A DNA stretch of 64,000 bases from Clostridium sp. AWRP (GCF_004006395.2 NZ_CP029758.2:1550001-1614000); one strand, 5' to 3'. Shown: positions 44,411 through 54,434, counted from the first letter of the stretch. Notes: generated from the letters alone by a model not told the origin. Numbers and translations are program-made.

Positions 44411-44893
44411 TTATTTTAAGGTATATTGACTTAATATCCCTTTAACATCTTCGACCTTTACTTTTCCATGGACTGTTCCGTCAACTACAACTACGGGTGC
44501 AAGGCCGCAAGCTCCAACACATCTTAAAATATCTATAGTGAACAATCCGTCCTCTGTGGTAAATCCATCTTTTACTTTAAGCTGGTTCCTAAATTCTTCT
44601 AAAATGTTTTCTGCACCTTTAACAAAACAAGCTGTACCCATACATATGCTTATTACGTGTTTACCTTTGGGTTTCATTGTAAAGTATGAATAGAAAGTAA
44701 CTACACCAAATACTTTTGCCGCACTAATGTCAAGTTTATTTGCAATAAATGTTTGTAATTCTTCAGGAAGGTATCCAAATATATCCTGAGCTCTGTGAAG
44801 TACACTTATAAGTGAACCTTCTTTTTCTTCCAAACTATCTATATAGGAAGATAGTTCTTTTAGTTTTTCGTTATCTAGTTTGCATACATCCAT
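44411..44893 (-). CDS. hydC: NuoE-like 2Fe-2S subunit of the [FeFe] hydrogenase
   Basis: The 160-residue NuoE-like protein has the thioredoxin-fold 2Fe-2S motif CMGTACFVKGAENI...CVGACGLAPVVVVDG. It completes the HydABC trimer and is the first gene of the leftward operon. Thirty bases separate it from hydB. The gap to the divergent gene at 45125 should hold both promoters; I see AT-rich candidate -10 boxes but no certain pair. Confidence 0.93.
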   Translation of the reverse strand: MDVCKLDNEKLKELSSYIDSLEEKEGSLISVLHRAQDIFGYLPEELQTFIANKLDISAAKVFGVVTFYSYFTMKPKGKHVISICMGTACFVKGAENILEEFRNQLKVKDGFTTEDGLFTIDILRCVGACGLAPVVVVDGTVHGKVKVEDVKGILSQYTLK

Positions 44894-45124
44894 AATATTT
44901 CCTGCTGTGCCGCAGTTTTTTCACCATCTTTCATTTTATATTCTTAAGATAGTATTGGCAGTATGGAAGTTTTTTATTATATAGTGTGGGGATAAAGCTA
45001 TTTATTATGTCAAACAAAATCCTATAAGTTAAGCAGTTATAGCCAATAAATTCAAGTTAAAAAGTAAAAAATAAGGTATACTTATATTAGAATACTTTAA
45101 GTATGAGTCGAAAGAGGTGTATTA

Positions 45125-46972
45125 TTGTTGAAAGGAAAATGTTATTATTGCAATAGGGAATTTAGTAAAGCGGGTATTTCAAAACATATAAAAAGCTGTA
45201 AAGTAATGAAAGAATCTATGGGATTAGATGAAAACTCATCTTCATCTAAAATAAATAAGTTTATTTTAGAAGTGTATTCTAAATATAACAAGGATTATTG
45301 GATGTATATAACTATAGATATAAATTGTACATTAAAAAATTTAGATCAATTTTTAAGAGATATATGGGTAGAATGCTGCGGTCATTTGAGCATGTTTGAA
45401 ATATATGGAAAAAGATATGAAAGTGAAATAGATGAAGATTGGATTTTTGGAGAATCTTCAAATGATATGAATATAAAGCTTAAAAATGTTATAGGTTTAA
45501 ATGACAAAATAGAATACGAATATGATTTTGGATCTACTACATATTTAGAAATTAAAGTTATAGATAAAATTACATGTTCCAATAAGGTAAAAAACATAGA
45601 GTTATTAGCTAGGAATAATGAACCAGATTTGAAATGCTCAAATTGCGGCAGTAAGGCATCATACTATGACTATGAAAATGAAGAATATTTGTGCGATGAT
45701 TGTTTTGAAGATTGTACTTATGATGAAGAAATGATAGAAGAACTAGATTATGTAAATTCACCGAGAGCAGGAGTTTGTGGATATTATGGAAGTAAGGAAG
45801 ATGAAGTCAAGTATTTACCGAATGTTAAAAGTGGTAAAGTAATAACGGTTGGAAGTTTTGGCAGCAAAATAGAAGAAGACAACAATGATGTTGAAGAAGC
45901 CTATACTTATGAAGATGATGAGAAATCATCTTTTGATAATGACTTTTCAATGGCATTTGATAAAGCAGCTAGAAGAGCAATTAATGCTGGAATGAGAAAA
46001 GAGCTTAAAAACTGGCAGCCTATTGAAAAAAATTTTTCTCTTGAATATCATTTGAACAGATTTACAAAAGATAAATTGACAAATATAGCTAAAAATCTGC
46101 ATATGAAGAAGATTTCAAAATTGAAAAAAGAAGAATTAAAAAATAAAATACTGGACTCATATGAAGAAGGGGCACAGTTTATTATAGAAAATATGAATAT
46201 TGAGGCATTTGAAACCTTAATAAATATATCAGTAGAAAAGATGTGTGAAGTCAGTGATTATGCTATAGAAAGTAATGCTATTGACTATTTTAGAAATAGA
46301 GCATTTTTATTTACAGGAGAAATAGATAAAAAAGATGTTGTTATTGTGCCAGAAGAATTAAAAAAAGTAATTTTACATAAAAATAGTGAAAAGTTAAAAA
46401 AGCAGTTAGAAAAAAATGAAGAAATCATAAAGCTTTTTTGGGGAATGTGTAATTACTATGGTGTTGTTGAACTTGAAAATTTTAAAGAACTAATAAAAAG
46501 ATATATTGATTTTGATATATCAAATACGAATTTTGAAGTTGTATTAGAAAATGGAGCAGATTACTATAATGAATTTGAGTTTCAAGGGGATTTTGGAAAT
46601 AATATTTTAGTTGATGATGTTTCTGATATAGTTTGTCATCAGCATAAAAGAGATGATTTGAATTTTTATCCTTTTAAAAAAGAAGAATTATTTGAAGCAG
46701 CTAAAATTGATTTCAGGGATAAGACAAAGGCTTATAATAAACTTTACAACTTTTTTACAACAAATTTTGATATTTCAAGTATTGAAGAAGTAAATCTTAT
46801 TGGAAATGAGGTGATAAAATTTTTCAATAATACAAGGCTTTGGATTTTAAAAGGATATACTCCAGAAGAGCTTAATCCTACTACTGTGATAAAAAAAGAG
46901 AAGGCTGGGAGAAATGATCCATGTCCTTGTGGAAGTGGGAAAAAGTATAAAAATTGTTGTGGTAAAAAGTGA
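45125..46972 (+). CDS. pRiA4b ORF-3-like / SEC-C domain protein
   Basis: Two adjacent TTG codons (45125, 45128) follow AGAGGTG. The 615-residue protein starts with a small C2-type zinc motif (CYYCNREFSKAGISKHIKSC). It has a plasmid pRiA4b ORF-3-like domain (about residues 45-160), a second zinc site (CSNCGSKA...CDDCFEDC), and a long helical part with a Rho-N-like SAP-type patch (LTNIAKNLHMKKISKLKKEEL). It ends in a SEC-C zinc motif (GRNDPCPCGSGKKYKNCC). SEC-C mediates protein binding in SecA and many accessory proteins. The overall function is unknown. Confidence 0.85.
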   Translation: MLKGKCYYCNREFSKAGISKHIKSCKVMKESMGLDENSSSSKINKFILEVYSKYNKDYWMYITIDINCTLKNLDQFLRDIWVECCGHLSMFEIYGKRYESEIDEDWIFGESSNDMNIKLKNVIGLNDKIEYEYDFGSTTYLEIKVIDKITCSNKVKNIELLARNNEPDLKCSNCGSKASYYDYENEEYLCDDCFEDCTYDEEMIEELDYVNSPRAGVCGYYGSKEDEVKYLPNVKSGKVITVGSFGSKIEEDNNDVEEAYTYEDDEKSSFDNDFSMAFDKAARRAINAGMRKELKNWQPIEKNFSLEYHLNRFTKDKLTNIAKNLHMKKISKLKKEELKNKILDSYEEGAQFIIENMNIEAFETLINISVEKMCEVSDYAIESNAIDYFRNRAFLFTGEIDKKDVVIVPEELKKVILHKNSEKLKKQLEKNEEIIKLFWGMCNYYGVVELENFKELIKRYIDFDISNTNFEVVLENGADYYNEFEFQGDFGNNILVDDVSDIVCHQHKRDDLNFYPFKKEELFEAAKIDFRDKTKAYNKLYNFFTTNFDISSIEEVNLIGNEVIKFFNNTRLWILKGYTPEELNPTTVIKKEKAGRNDPCPCGSGKKYKNCCGKK

Positions 46973-47138
46973 AGAAAAGGAAATAATGTACATGTTAATC
47001 TAAAACTACGATATCACATATTTGAAATTAAAATTAATTTGCTTCCTCCTTGTTATATCAAGGAGGAAGCATTTTTATTTGAAGCTTTATAACTTTGTTT
47101 TCAGAGTCTTATCCAATTATTTAAGAAATAATATGATA

Positions 47139-47197
47139 GACAATATATTGACAAATATAAAAAGTATCATTAAACTGTAGTAAGACAATATATTGTC
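47139..47197 (+). promoter_or_regulatory. MarR gene promoter with two operator palindromes
   Basis: TTGACA (47148-47153) and TAAACT (47171-47176) are 17 bases apart. A perfect 14-bp palindrome GACAATATATTGTC (47184-47197) covers the start region, and a one-mismatch copy, GACAATATATTGAC (47139-47152), overlaps the -35 box. Two matching sites bracketing a promoter are the normal pattern for MarR-family autorepression. Confidence 0.85.
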
Positions 47198-47216
47198 TAT
47201 TGGAGGAAAAACTTTT

Positions 47217-47789
47217 ATGGATACATATAGAGAAATATTTTTAATGGAACAAACCTATGGAACGTTATTTTCACTGGCAAATAAGCTTCAGGTAAGAGGA
47301 GATGAATACCTTGGGAAATTGACTTCAAGGCAGTATATGACCATGGTTGCAATTGCTCATTTATCTGAAGGTAAAACTACCCTCAATAATATTGCAAGAA
47401 AGCTTGGTTCCACTAAACAAAATGTAAAACAAATTGTTACTGTCATGCAGAAAAAGGGATATGTTGATATTGTACCTAATCATGAAGATAGACGTGCTGT
47501 CAATGTAATAATTACGGAAACTGGAAAACAGGTATTGTATCAAGTTTCAGAAAAAGGAATATTCTTTATGGCAGAGCTTTTTAAAGATTTTTCAACTGAA
47601 GAGCTGGAAACTATTTGGGGAATGCTTAAAAAACTGTATCGATTTGATGGTGAAGAACAAGATGGTTTTGAAGAAGCTAGTAATTTAAAAGTAGATAAAA
47701 GTCAGAAAGATGACGCAGCAAGAATATTAAAGAAATTTGAAAATATAAGAAAAAATCAAAGAGAGGAAAGGAAAAATCATGAGAAATAA
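47217..47789 (+). CDS. MarR family transcriptional regulator
   Basis: I start at ATG 47217, ten bases after GGAGG, rather than the TTG at 47193, which overlaps the operator. The 190-residue protein has a MarR winged helix (LTSRQYMTMVAIAHL, TLNNIARKLGSTKQNVKQIV, GYVDIVPNHEDRRAVNVIIT) and a long charged C-terminal tail of about 45 residues. The tail is unusual for MarR proteins and ends in the overlap with the hydrolase gene. It probably represses its own operon through the two palindromes upstream and responds to a small ligand. Confidence 0.9.
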   Translation: MDTYREIFLMEQTYGTLFSLANKLQVRGDEYLGKLTSRQYMTMVAIAHLSEGKTTLNNIARKLGSTKQNVKQIVTVMQKKGYVDIVPNHEDRRAVNVIITETGKQVLYQVSEKGIFFMAELFKDFSTEELETIWGMLKKLYRFDGEEQDGFEEASNLKVDKSQKDDAARILKKFENIRKNQREERKNHEK

Positions 47790-48759
47790 AAACAACAGGT
47801 TAATATGTACTTCTGAATATGTAAGGATTAATGGAATAGATCAGTTCTTGTATCATCTAGGAACAAGCTTTGATAATCCTGTGATGCTATTTTTGCATGG
47901 AGGGCCAGGTTCGGCAGAATCCTTATTTACAGGATTATTTCAAGATAGATGGGAAGAAATATATACTGTAGTTCATTGGGACCAGAGGGGTGCTGGGAAG
48001 ACCCTCACGAAAAATCCAGATAAGCTTCCTACAATAGATTTGATGCTTCAGGACTTATTTGAAGTTATCCAGTATCTTAAGAAAAAATATAACAAGAAAA
48101 AGGTTGTTATATTTGGCCATTCCTGGGGAAGCGTTTTAGGATCAATATTTATCAGAAATCACCCGGAAGACGTAGAATACTATATTGGTGCTGGACAGGT
48201 TGTTGGTATGGTGGAAAATGAGCAGGTAGCCTATAATAAACTTAAAGAAGTTATTGATCAGGCAGGTGATAAAAAATCATTGAAGAAGCTTGAGAGTGTA
48301 GGTGAATATCCTGGCAGCAAAATTGTTTTTGACAAAGAGTTTTTGGGAAAATGTAATATAGTTCATAAGCTTTTAGGTAAATATAAATTAGGCATGGAAA
48401 TAGGCATTGACATCTGGATAGCTATGTTTAAAAGCCCTATTTTTAAGTTTTCTGACATCATAGCATTTATGAAAATTTTTAAGGCAAATTCAAAGGTTCA
48501 CAGTTTCCTTGGGGACTTTAATTTACGAAGAGAATCGAAAGAATATAAAGTGCCAGTATATTATATTTTAGGAGAAAGAGACTGGCAAGCGCCCCGTGTT
48601 GTAGCTGAAGATTATTTTAAAGATATAAAAGCGCCAAGTAAAGATATATTCATAATTTCTGATGCAGGACACTTTTTGATGATGGATCAGCCTGACCTGG
48701 TTTTTGATGCATTATCAAAAATAAGTAAGAAAGAAAAAAGTGTACAATGTTTTTTATAA
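47779..48759 (+). CDS. Alpha/beta hydrolase, proline iminopeptidase-like
   Basis: The 326-residue protein overlaps the regulator gene by 11 bases. It has HGGPGSAES (oxyanion region), WDQRGAGKT, the nucleophile elbow GHSWGS, and DAGHFLMMDQP with the catalytic histidine. HGGPG with DQRG is typical of the prolyl iminopeptidase subgroup (S33). The substrate is unknown. Co-expression with a MarR regulator suggests detoxification or inactivation of a small molecule. No signal peptide is seen, so it is cytoplasmic. Confidence 0.88.
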   Translation: MRNKNNRLICTSEYVRINGIDQFLYHLGTSFDNPVMLFLHGGPGSAESLFTGLFQDRWEEIYTVVHWDQRGAGKTLTKNPDKLPTIDLMLQDLFEVIQYLKKKYNKKKVVIFGHSWGSVLGSIFIRNHPEDVEYYIGAGQVVGMVENEQVAYNKLKEVIDQAGDKKSLKKLESVGEYPGSKIVFDKEFLGKCNIVHKLLGKYKLGMEIGIDIWIAMFKSPIFKFSDIIAFMKIFKANSKVHSFLGDFNLRRESKEYKVPVYYILGERDWQAPRVVAEDYFKDIKAPSKDIFIISDAGHFLMMDQPDLVFDALSKISKKEKSVQCFL

Positions 48760-48830
48760 TATAGGATGTGAAAAATCCCATAAGGGACTATGATGAACTT
48801 ATAGTTCCAATCAAATAATTAAAATAAGTA

Positions 48831-48861
48831 TTGACTCTCCAGTTACTGGATGCATTATTCT
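48831..48861 (+). promoter_or_regulatory. MerR-type promoter of the UvrA-like gene
   Basis: TTGACT (48831-48836) and TATTCT (48856-48861) are separated by 19 bases instead of 17. The spacer contains a 13-bp dyad, TCCAGT-T-ACTGGA (48838-48850). The overlong spacer with a centred dyad is the hallmark of promoters twisted into activity by MerR-family proteins. No MerR gene is in the window, so the regulator would act in trans. Confidence 0.75.
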
Positions 48862-48935
48862 TTCAAGTAGAAGTTTGAAAGAGGTGTATATTATTACCTC
48901 AGAACTTAAGAAATATTCAAGGCTGGAGGTGTACC

Positions 48936-51503
48936 ATGAGTACTAAGCTTAGAGAACTTATAATAAATGAAGATATTAATGAAGAATCTGAAGATAATAT
49001 GATTGTTATAAAAGGTGCAAAGCATCATAATCTTAAAAACGTTTCTTTGAAACTGCCAAAGAATAAACTCATTGTATTTACTGGAGTCAGTGGAAGCGGA
49101 AAATCTACTTTAGTATTTGATATAATACATGCTGAAGCACAACGAAGATTTATTAAAGGTTTATCCACCTTTGCAAAAAAAAGTGTGGGAAAAATTGAAA
49201 AGCCAAAGGTTGAATATATTTCAGGCTTAACCCCATCCCTTGCCATAGAGCAAAAAAGTGTAAGCAGCAATCCACGATCTACCGTTGGAACCTTGACGGA
49301 AATTTCTGATTATCTGCGTCTTTTATATTCCAGAATAGGTATTAGAACCTGTGAAAACTGTAAAACAGAAATAAAAACACTACTTTATAAAAATAAAAAA
49401 AGTGAATGTCCTAACTGTCATACCTTTATTAAACCTCTTATGTCATCACATTTCAGTTCCAATACTCCTCAGGGAATGTGTCCTCATTGTAAGGGACTTG
49501 GTGTCACGCAGGAAGTTGATTTAAAGCTTTTAATTGGTGATGAAAGCTTAAGCATTTTAGATGGTGCTATTAATTGGTTTGGAAATCTTAGAGAAAATAA
49601 TAAAACTACATGGCCAACAGGGCCTTTAGATATTGTATTTGATCATTATAATTTAGATATTGAAACACCCTGGAGGGATTTACCTAAGAGTTTTCAAGAT
49701 GTAATATTGTATGGATCAGGAGAAGAAAAGTTAGAGTATCCATCTATAATGGGAGGCAAAACTACACTTAAACCTGTTAAAGGAATTGTTACGGAGTTAA
49801 CTAGACTTTATTATGAAACAGATTCCGAGGTAACAAGAAAAAAGTATGCACAATTTATGAGCTTCAATACTTGCAGTGTCTGCAAGGGTACAAAACTATC
49901 AAAAGAAGCAAATAGCGTCAGAATAGGAAAAAGAACAATATCAGAGGTTTCAAATATGTCTGTGAGAGAAGCTTTAAGCTTTATTAAAGATATATATGAA
50001 CATGTTCCGAATTCTATATTCAAGATGTCAGAGGAAATAATTTTGGAGATATATAAAAGATTATCTTTTTTAAATGATGTTGGCCTCCATTATTTATCTT
50101 TAAACAGGAGTGCACCTACCTTATCTGGAGGTGAAGGCCAGAGAGTGAGGCTGGCTGCCCAGCTTAGCAGTGAGATTACAGGCATAACTTATGTTTTAGA
50201 TGAGCCATCAACAGGACTGCATCCCCGGGATTTAGAAAATCTAGTAAGCACGCTCTTAAAGTTAAGGGATAAGGGAAATACAGTAATTGTTGTAGAACAT
50301 GATGAAGAAATAATGAAGCATGCAGATTATATTGTAGATATAGGCCCTTATGCAGGGGTCTTAGGTGGAAAAATAATAGCACAGGGAAGCTTAGATGCTG
50401 TTAAAAATAATAGTAATTCACTAACGGGAAAATATTTGAGTAAGACTTTAAAAGTCAATGATGCTATGTATAACAATTTAGAAAATAATAGATTCCTTAC
50501 GATAAAAGGTACAGACTTAAATAATTTAAGAAGTGTTACAGCAAACTTCAGGTTAAATACATTAAATGTTGTAACTGGAGTCAGCGGCAGTGGGAAAAGC
50601 AGCCTAGTAAGCAGAACTTTAAAACCTCTCTTAGAAAATTTATTAAATAAAGCGGATAATAAAGTAGAACATTACAGTGAAATTTTAGGATATGAAGACT
50701 TAGATAAGGTCATAAATGTTTCACAGGAGCCTATAGGAAGAACTCCAAGATCTAATCCGGCTACTTATATAGGAGTGTTTGATAAAATACGAAAAGTCTT
50801 TGCAAATACAAAATATGCTAAAGAACACCATATGGGCTTTGATTATTTCAGCTTTAACTCAGTAAAAGGAAGATGTCCCTATTGTGAAGGTCAGGGTCAG
50901 ATAAAAATAGAAATGCACTTTTTACCAGATGTATGGATAGAATGTGATGAATGTGGAGGCAGAAGATTTAAGGAAGAAGTGCTTAAAAATAAGATCAATG
51001 GAAAGAACATTGCTGATGTGCTGGATATGGATGCCAATGAGGCATCAGAATTCTTTAAAGATTACAAAGATATACATTTAGTCCTTGAAGTTTTAAAAGA
51101 AGTAGGACTTGGATATATCAAGCTTGGTCAAAGTGCCACAACCTTAAGTGGAGGAGAGGCACAAAGGGTAAAACTTGCAAAGGAACTCAGCAGAAAAGCT
51201 AAAGGAAAAACTGTATATATCTTCGACGAGCCTACAAATGGACTGCATTTTCATGATGTATCCCAGCTGCTTGCTATTTTTGATAAACTTCTTAGAGCGG
51301 GACATACTCTTATAGTTATAGAACATAATTTGGATGTTATAAAATCAGCAGGATGGATAGTAGATATGGGGCCAGAAGGTGGAAAAGATGGGGGTAAGGT
51401 TATTGTAGAAGGTACTTTGGAGGATGTTATTAACTCAAAGGAGAGCTTTACTGGAAGAGCTATTAAGCAATCGGAAAGTATGAAAAATTTAATAAGATGC
51501 TAA
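48936..51503 (+). CDS. Class II UvrA (UvrA2-like) ABC ATPase
   Basis: The 855-residue UvrA homologue starts at ATG after CTGGAGGTGTACC. It has two ABC cassettes (Walker A GVSGSGKST at about 48 and GVSGSGKSS at about 548; signatures LSGGEGQR and LSGGEAQR) and zinc-finger cysteines (CPHCKGLG, CPYCEGQG). After the DYLRLLYSRIG block, the region that binds UvrB in normal UvrA is replaced by a short cysteine segment. This is the class II form, about 90 residues shorter. Such paralogues are linked to DNA-damaging drug tolerance or self-resistance. The MerR-type promoter supports this. Confidence 0.9.
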   Translation: MSTKLRELIINEDINEESEDNMIVIKGAKHHNLKNVSLKLPKNKLIVFTGVSGSGKSTLVFDIIHAEAQRRFIKGLSTFAKKSVGKIEKPKVEYISGLTPSLAIEQKSVSSNPRSTVGTLTEISDYLRLLYSRIGIRTCENCKTEIKTLLYKNKKSECPNCHTFIKPLMSSHFSSNTPQGMCPHCKGLGVTQEVDLKLLIGDESLSILDGAINWFGNLRENNKTTWPTGPLDIVFDHYNLDIETPWRDLPKSFQDVILYGSGEEKLEYPSIMGGKTTLKPVKGIVTELTRLYYETDSEVTRKKYAQFMSFNTCSVCKGTKLSKEANSVRIGKRTISEVSNMSVREALSFIKDIYEHVPNSIFKMSEEIILEIYKRLSFLNDVGLHYLSLNRSAPTLSGGEGQRVRLAAQLSSEITGITYVLDEPSTGLHPRDLENLVSTLLKLRDKGNTVIVVEHDEEIMKHADYIVDIGPYAGVLGGKIIAQGSLDAVKNNSNSLTGKYLSKTLKVNDAMYNNLENNRFLTIKGTDLNNLRSVTANFRLNTLNVVTGVSGSGKSSLVSRTLKPLLENLLNKADNKVEHYSEILGYEDLDKVINVSQEPIGRTPRSNPATYIGVFDKIRKVFANTKYAKEHHMGFDYFSFNSVKGRCPYCEGQGQIKIEMHFLPDVWIECDECGGRRFKEEVLKNKINGKNIADVLDMDANEASEFFKDYKDIHLVLEVLKEVGLGYIKLGQSATTLSGGEAQRVKLAKELSRKAKGKTVYIFDEPTNGLHFHDVSQLLAIFDKLLRAGHTLIVIEHNLDVIKSAGWIVDMGPEGGKDGGKVIVEGTLEDVINSKESFTGRAIKQSESMKNLIRC

Positions 51504-51552
51504 ATAATATGACACTCGCCTAATGTTTAGTTTTCCAATGGCATGTGTAGTT

Positions 51553-51596
51553 AAGTCGTCGATTTGTAATAAAATCGACGACTTTTGCTATTTTTT
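51553..51596 (+). terminator. Strong terminator of the UvrA-like gene
   Basis: A perfect 13-bp stem (51553-51565 with 51572-51584), a 6-base loop, then TTGCTATTTTTT. Confidence 0.9.
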
Positions 51597-51651
51597 GAAC
51601 ATGATTTTGCATTAAATTATTTTGTAATAATTGAGATGCAAAATCATGTTC
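51597..51651. repeat. 16-bp perfect inverted repeat after the terminator
   Basis: GAACATGATTTTGCAT (51597-51612) is exactly repeated in inverse at 51636-51651. The 23-base centre can also pair (AATTATT/AATAATT), giving a hairpin of over 20 bp. It is directly joined to the terminator. No T tract follows on the plus strand. It could be a reverse terminator, an RNase-III-type RNA hairpin or an element end. Confidence 0.65.
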
Positions 51652-51780
51652 AAATATTAATTTATCAATAAATAGTTCTACTTTTTACAATTATATTAAA
51701 AATTATTATGATAATATAATAATAATTTAAAAAACAGAGACTATATATTAAAAATTAAAAATGCATAGGGGTGAGTTGTT

Positions 51781-53226
51781 ATGCAATTGGAAATTAAAGA
51801 AAATGAATTAAAAAACGGTAAAGTTGAAAAAGGAACGATAGGGTTACGCAAAGGATGCCTTTCTTTTGTTCAAGTTTTAGCTCAATCTGTTGCTAACGTA
51901 GGACCAAGCGTAGGTCCAGCTTTAGGAATTCCTGTTGTTTATGCTGCTTCTGGAAATGGTACCTGGCTTATATATGTGTTTGCTACAATTACAATGCTAT
52001 TGGTAGCATACAATATCAATCAATTTACTAAAAGGTCAGCATCCCCGGGATCTCTCTATACCTACATTAGCAGTGTGATGGGACCAAAAGTGGGGGTGAT
52101 TGCCGGGTGGGGATTAATACTCGCATATATTATGACTGGATCAGCATGTTTAGCAGGTTTTTCTAATTATGCTTCCATGCTTTTAGGTCTTTTAGGTATA
52201 AAACCTTCTATTGTTATAGTGGCTTTAATTGGTGGATTGTCAGTTGCATATATAGCTTTTCGAGATGTTAAATTATCAGCAAAACTAATGCTCTTGTTTG
52301 AAATAATATCAACATTACTTATAGTTATACTTTTTGCAGTAGTATTGGTTAATAAAGGTTCGAGTTTGGACTATGCTCAGTTAAAACTTAAGGGAGTATC
52401 CTTTGATAGTTTGCGGATGGGGTTAGTTATTGCCTTCTTTGCTTATACAGGTTTTGAAAGTTCAGCAGCTCTTGGGGAGGAAGCTAAAGATCCACTTAAA
52501 ACTATACCTAAGGTATTGACAGTAAGTCTTTTGATTGTTGGATTTCTATTTACAGTATTTTCTTATATTGAAATTACAGGTTTTGCTGGGTTATCTACAA
52601 AATTAAGTGATGCACAATCTCCTATATCAATTCTTGCAAATTCTAATGGTGTGCCAATAATGGGATTATTGATAAATATTGGCGCAACGATAAGTTTCTG
52701 GTCATGCATGGTGGCAGTAATTACTGCTAGTGCAAGGGTTATATTTTATATGAGTTTTCATAAAATACTTCCTCATGCTCTTAACACTGTACATTCAAAG
52801 CATAATACACCATATAAAGCTATTATAGCTGCATCATTTATATTAATTAGCGTTCCAGCTGTTTTATTGACATTAGGAAATAATGCCTTTGATATATTTA
52901 ATTGGCTTGGAACAATTGCAACCTATGGATTCCTTGTTTGTTATACACTTTGTGTAATTTCATCACCTATATATTTATATAGAAATAATCTTTTAAAAAT
53001 TAAACATGTTGTCGTGGCAATTATAACAGTTGCTATTCTTTTGGTTCCTATAATAGGCAGTGTTTATCCTGTACCACCGTATCCAATGAATTTATTACCT
53101 ATAATTTTCTTAGGATGGCTGGTAGTTGGTGGAATATATTTTATGACAAAGTTTAAAAACAATTCCTATATTGAAAAAAATGTAATAGAAGAATTAAGTT
53201 CTTCAAAGGATAAAATTCAAATATAA
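51781..53226 (+). CDS. APC family amino acid permease
   Basis: The 481-residue membrane protein has about 12 helices. Early motif: QSVANVGPSVGPALGIPVVY and KRSASPGSLYTYIS (APC superfamily TM1-3). Further: FFAYTGFESSAALGEEAKDPLKTIPK (written in two parts here: FFAYTGFESSAALGEE, AKDPLKTIPK), the conserved amine-binding TM6 region. It precedes a five-gene oxidoreductase operon with 28-base spacing, so it probably imports the substrate of that pathway. ATG follows GGGGTGAG. Confidence 0.9.
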   Translation: MQLEIKENELKNGKVEKGTIGLRKGCLSFVQVLAQSVANVGPSVGPALGIPVVYAASGNGTWLIYVFATITMLLVAYNINQFTKRSASPGSLYTYISSVMGPKVGVIAGWGLILAYIMTGSACLAGFSNYASMLLGLLGIKPSIVIVALIGGLSVAYIAFRDVKLSAKLMLLFEIISTLLIVILFAVVLVNKGSSLDYAQLKLKGVSFDSLRMGLVIAFFAYTGFESSAALGEEAKDPLKTIPKVLTVSLLIVGFLFTVFSYIEITGFAGLSTKLSDAQSPISILANSNGVPIMGLLINIGATISFWSCMVAVITASARVIFYMSFHKILPHALNTVHSKHNTPYKAIIAASFILISVPAVLLTLGNNAFDIFNWLGTIATYGFLVCYTLCVISSPIYLYRNNLLKIKHVVVAIITVAILLVPIIGSVYPVPPYPMNLLPIIFLGWLVVGGIYFMTKFKNNSYIEKNVIEELSSSKDKIQI

Positions 53227-53254
53227 AAAGATATTTTAAAGGAGGATAAGAACA

Positions 53255-54391
53255 ATGCAGGATACAAAAATAAATTTTATTTATTTAAGTGAAACAGATA
53301 TGATTAGGGCTGGCGTTAAAGAAATGACTGGGTGTGTGGAAACTATGGAAAAAATGTTCAAACTGTTAAAGGTTGGTGACTATCGTATGGGGGGGCCTAA
53401 TGGAAATTCACACGGTGTAATGATGGCTTTTCCTGAAAAATCTCCATTCCCTAATATGCCTACGGACGGTCCAGATAGAAGATTTATGGCTATGCCTGCT
53501 TATCTAGGAGGAGAATTTGATATGGCTGGTGTAAAATGGTATGGCTCAAATGTAGAGAATAAAGGGAAAGGCCTTCCAAGATCAATACTTATGCTCACCT
53601 TAAATGACAAGGATACAGGTGCTCCTGTTGCACATATGTCAGCTAATGTTTTGAGTGCTTATAGAACAGGTGCAGTTCCTGGGGTTGGGGTAAAGTATTT
53701 TGCTAAAGAAAATTCTAAGATAGTTGGTATTATAGGACCTGGAGTTATGAGTAAGACGGCTCTTGCAGCAACTATTGCCGTTAGACCGGGAATTGAAACA
53801 GTTAAAATTAAAGGAAGAAGTAAGAAATCAATTGATGGGTTTGTTAAACACATTAATGAAGAATATCCACAAATTAAGGATATAAGAATTGTAGACACAG
53901 AGGAAGAGGCTGTTAGAGATAGTGATATTGTACACATTGCAACATCAAGTCCCACTGGGGATATTAGTCAATACCCATATATAAATGAGGAGTGGATTAA
54001 AAAAGGTGCAGTACTATGCTGTCCGGCAGCAGCTAGATTTGATGATGATTTTATTTTAAATAGAGCAAGAACTATTACTGATAATATTCAGTTATATGAA
54101 GCTTGGGAAGAAGAAATGGAATTTCCGGCATATAATTCTGTACCAATTCCAGCAGTACATTGTATGGACTTGATTAAAGAAGGCAGGATGACAAGAGATC
54201 AGATTGATGATTTGGGGGATGTATTAATTGGAAGGATACCAGTACATCGTAAAAAGGATGAAATTATTATATATTCAATTGGAGGTATGCCAGTAGAAGA
54301 TGTTGCATGGGGTACTGTAGTTTATAGGAATGCTGTTGAAAGAGGTATTGGGACTAAGTTAAATCTATGGGATGTACCTTGTATGGCTTAG
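53255..54391 (+). CDS. Ornithine cyclodeaminase / mu-crystallin family protein
   Basis: The 378-residue protein has the family's Rossmann motif VGIIGPGVMSKTAL (about residue 151), LSAYRTGAVPGVG before it, and AHMSANVL. It is about 50 residues longer than typical ornithine cyclodeaminase. Its close group in public annotation is often named tyramine oxidase subunit B, which I recall but cannot check here. Family members act on cyclic imines or amino acids with NAD(P). It follows the permease by 28 bases with GGAGGATAAG upstream. The substrate is unknown. Confidence 0.85.
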   Translation: MQDTKINFIYLSETDMIRAGVKEMTGCVETMEKMFKLLKVGDYRMGGPNGNSHGVMMAFPEKSPFPNMPTDGPDRRFMAMPAYLGGEFDMAGVKWYGSNVENKGKGLPRSILMLTLNDKDTGAPVAHMSANVLSAYRTGAVPGVGVKYFAKENSKIVGIIGPGVMSKTALAATIAVRPGIETVKIKGRSKKSIDGFVKHINEEYPQIKDIRIVDTEEEAVRDSDIVHIATSSPTGDISQYPYINEEWIKKGAVLCCPAAARFDDDFILNRARTITDNIQLYEAWEEEMEFPAYNSVPIPAVHCMDLIKEGRMTRDQIDDLGDVLIGRIPVHRKKDEIIIYSIGGMPVEDVAWGTVVYRNAVERGIGTKLNLWDVPCMA

Positions 54392-54434
54392 ACATATTTT
54401 GAAAATTTATTTGACTTGAAAGGAGAATTTTATA

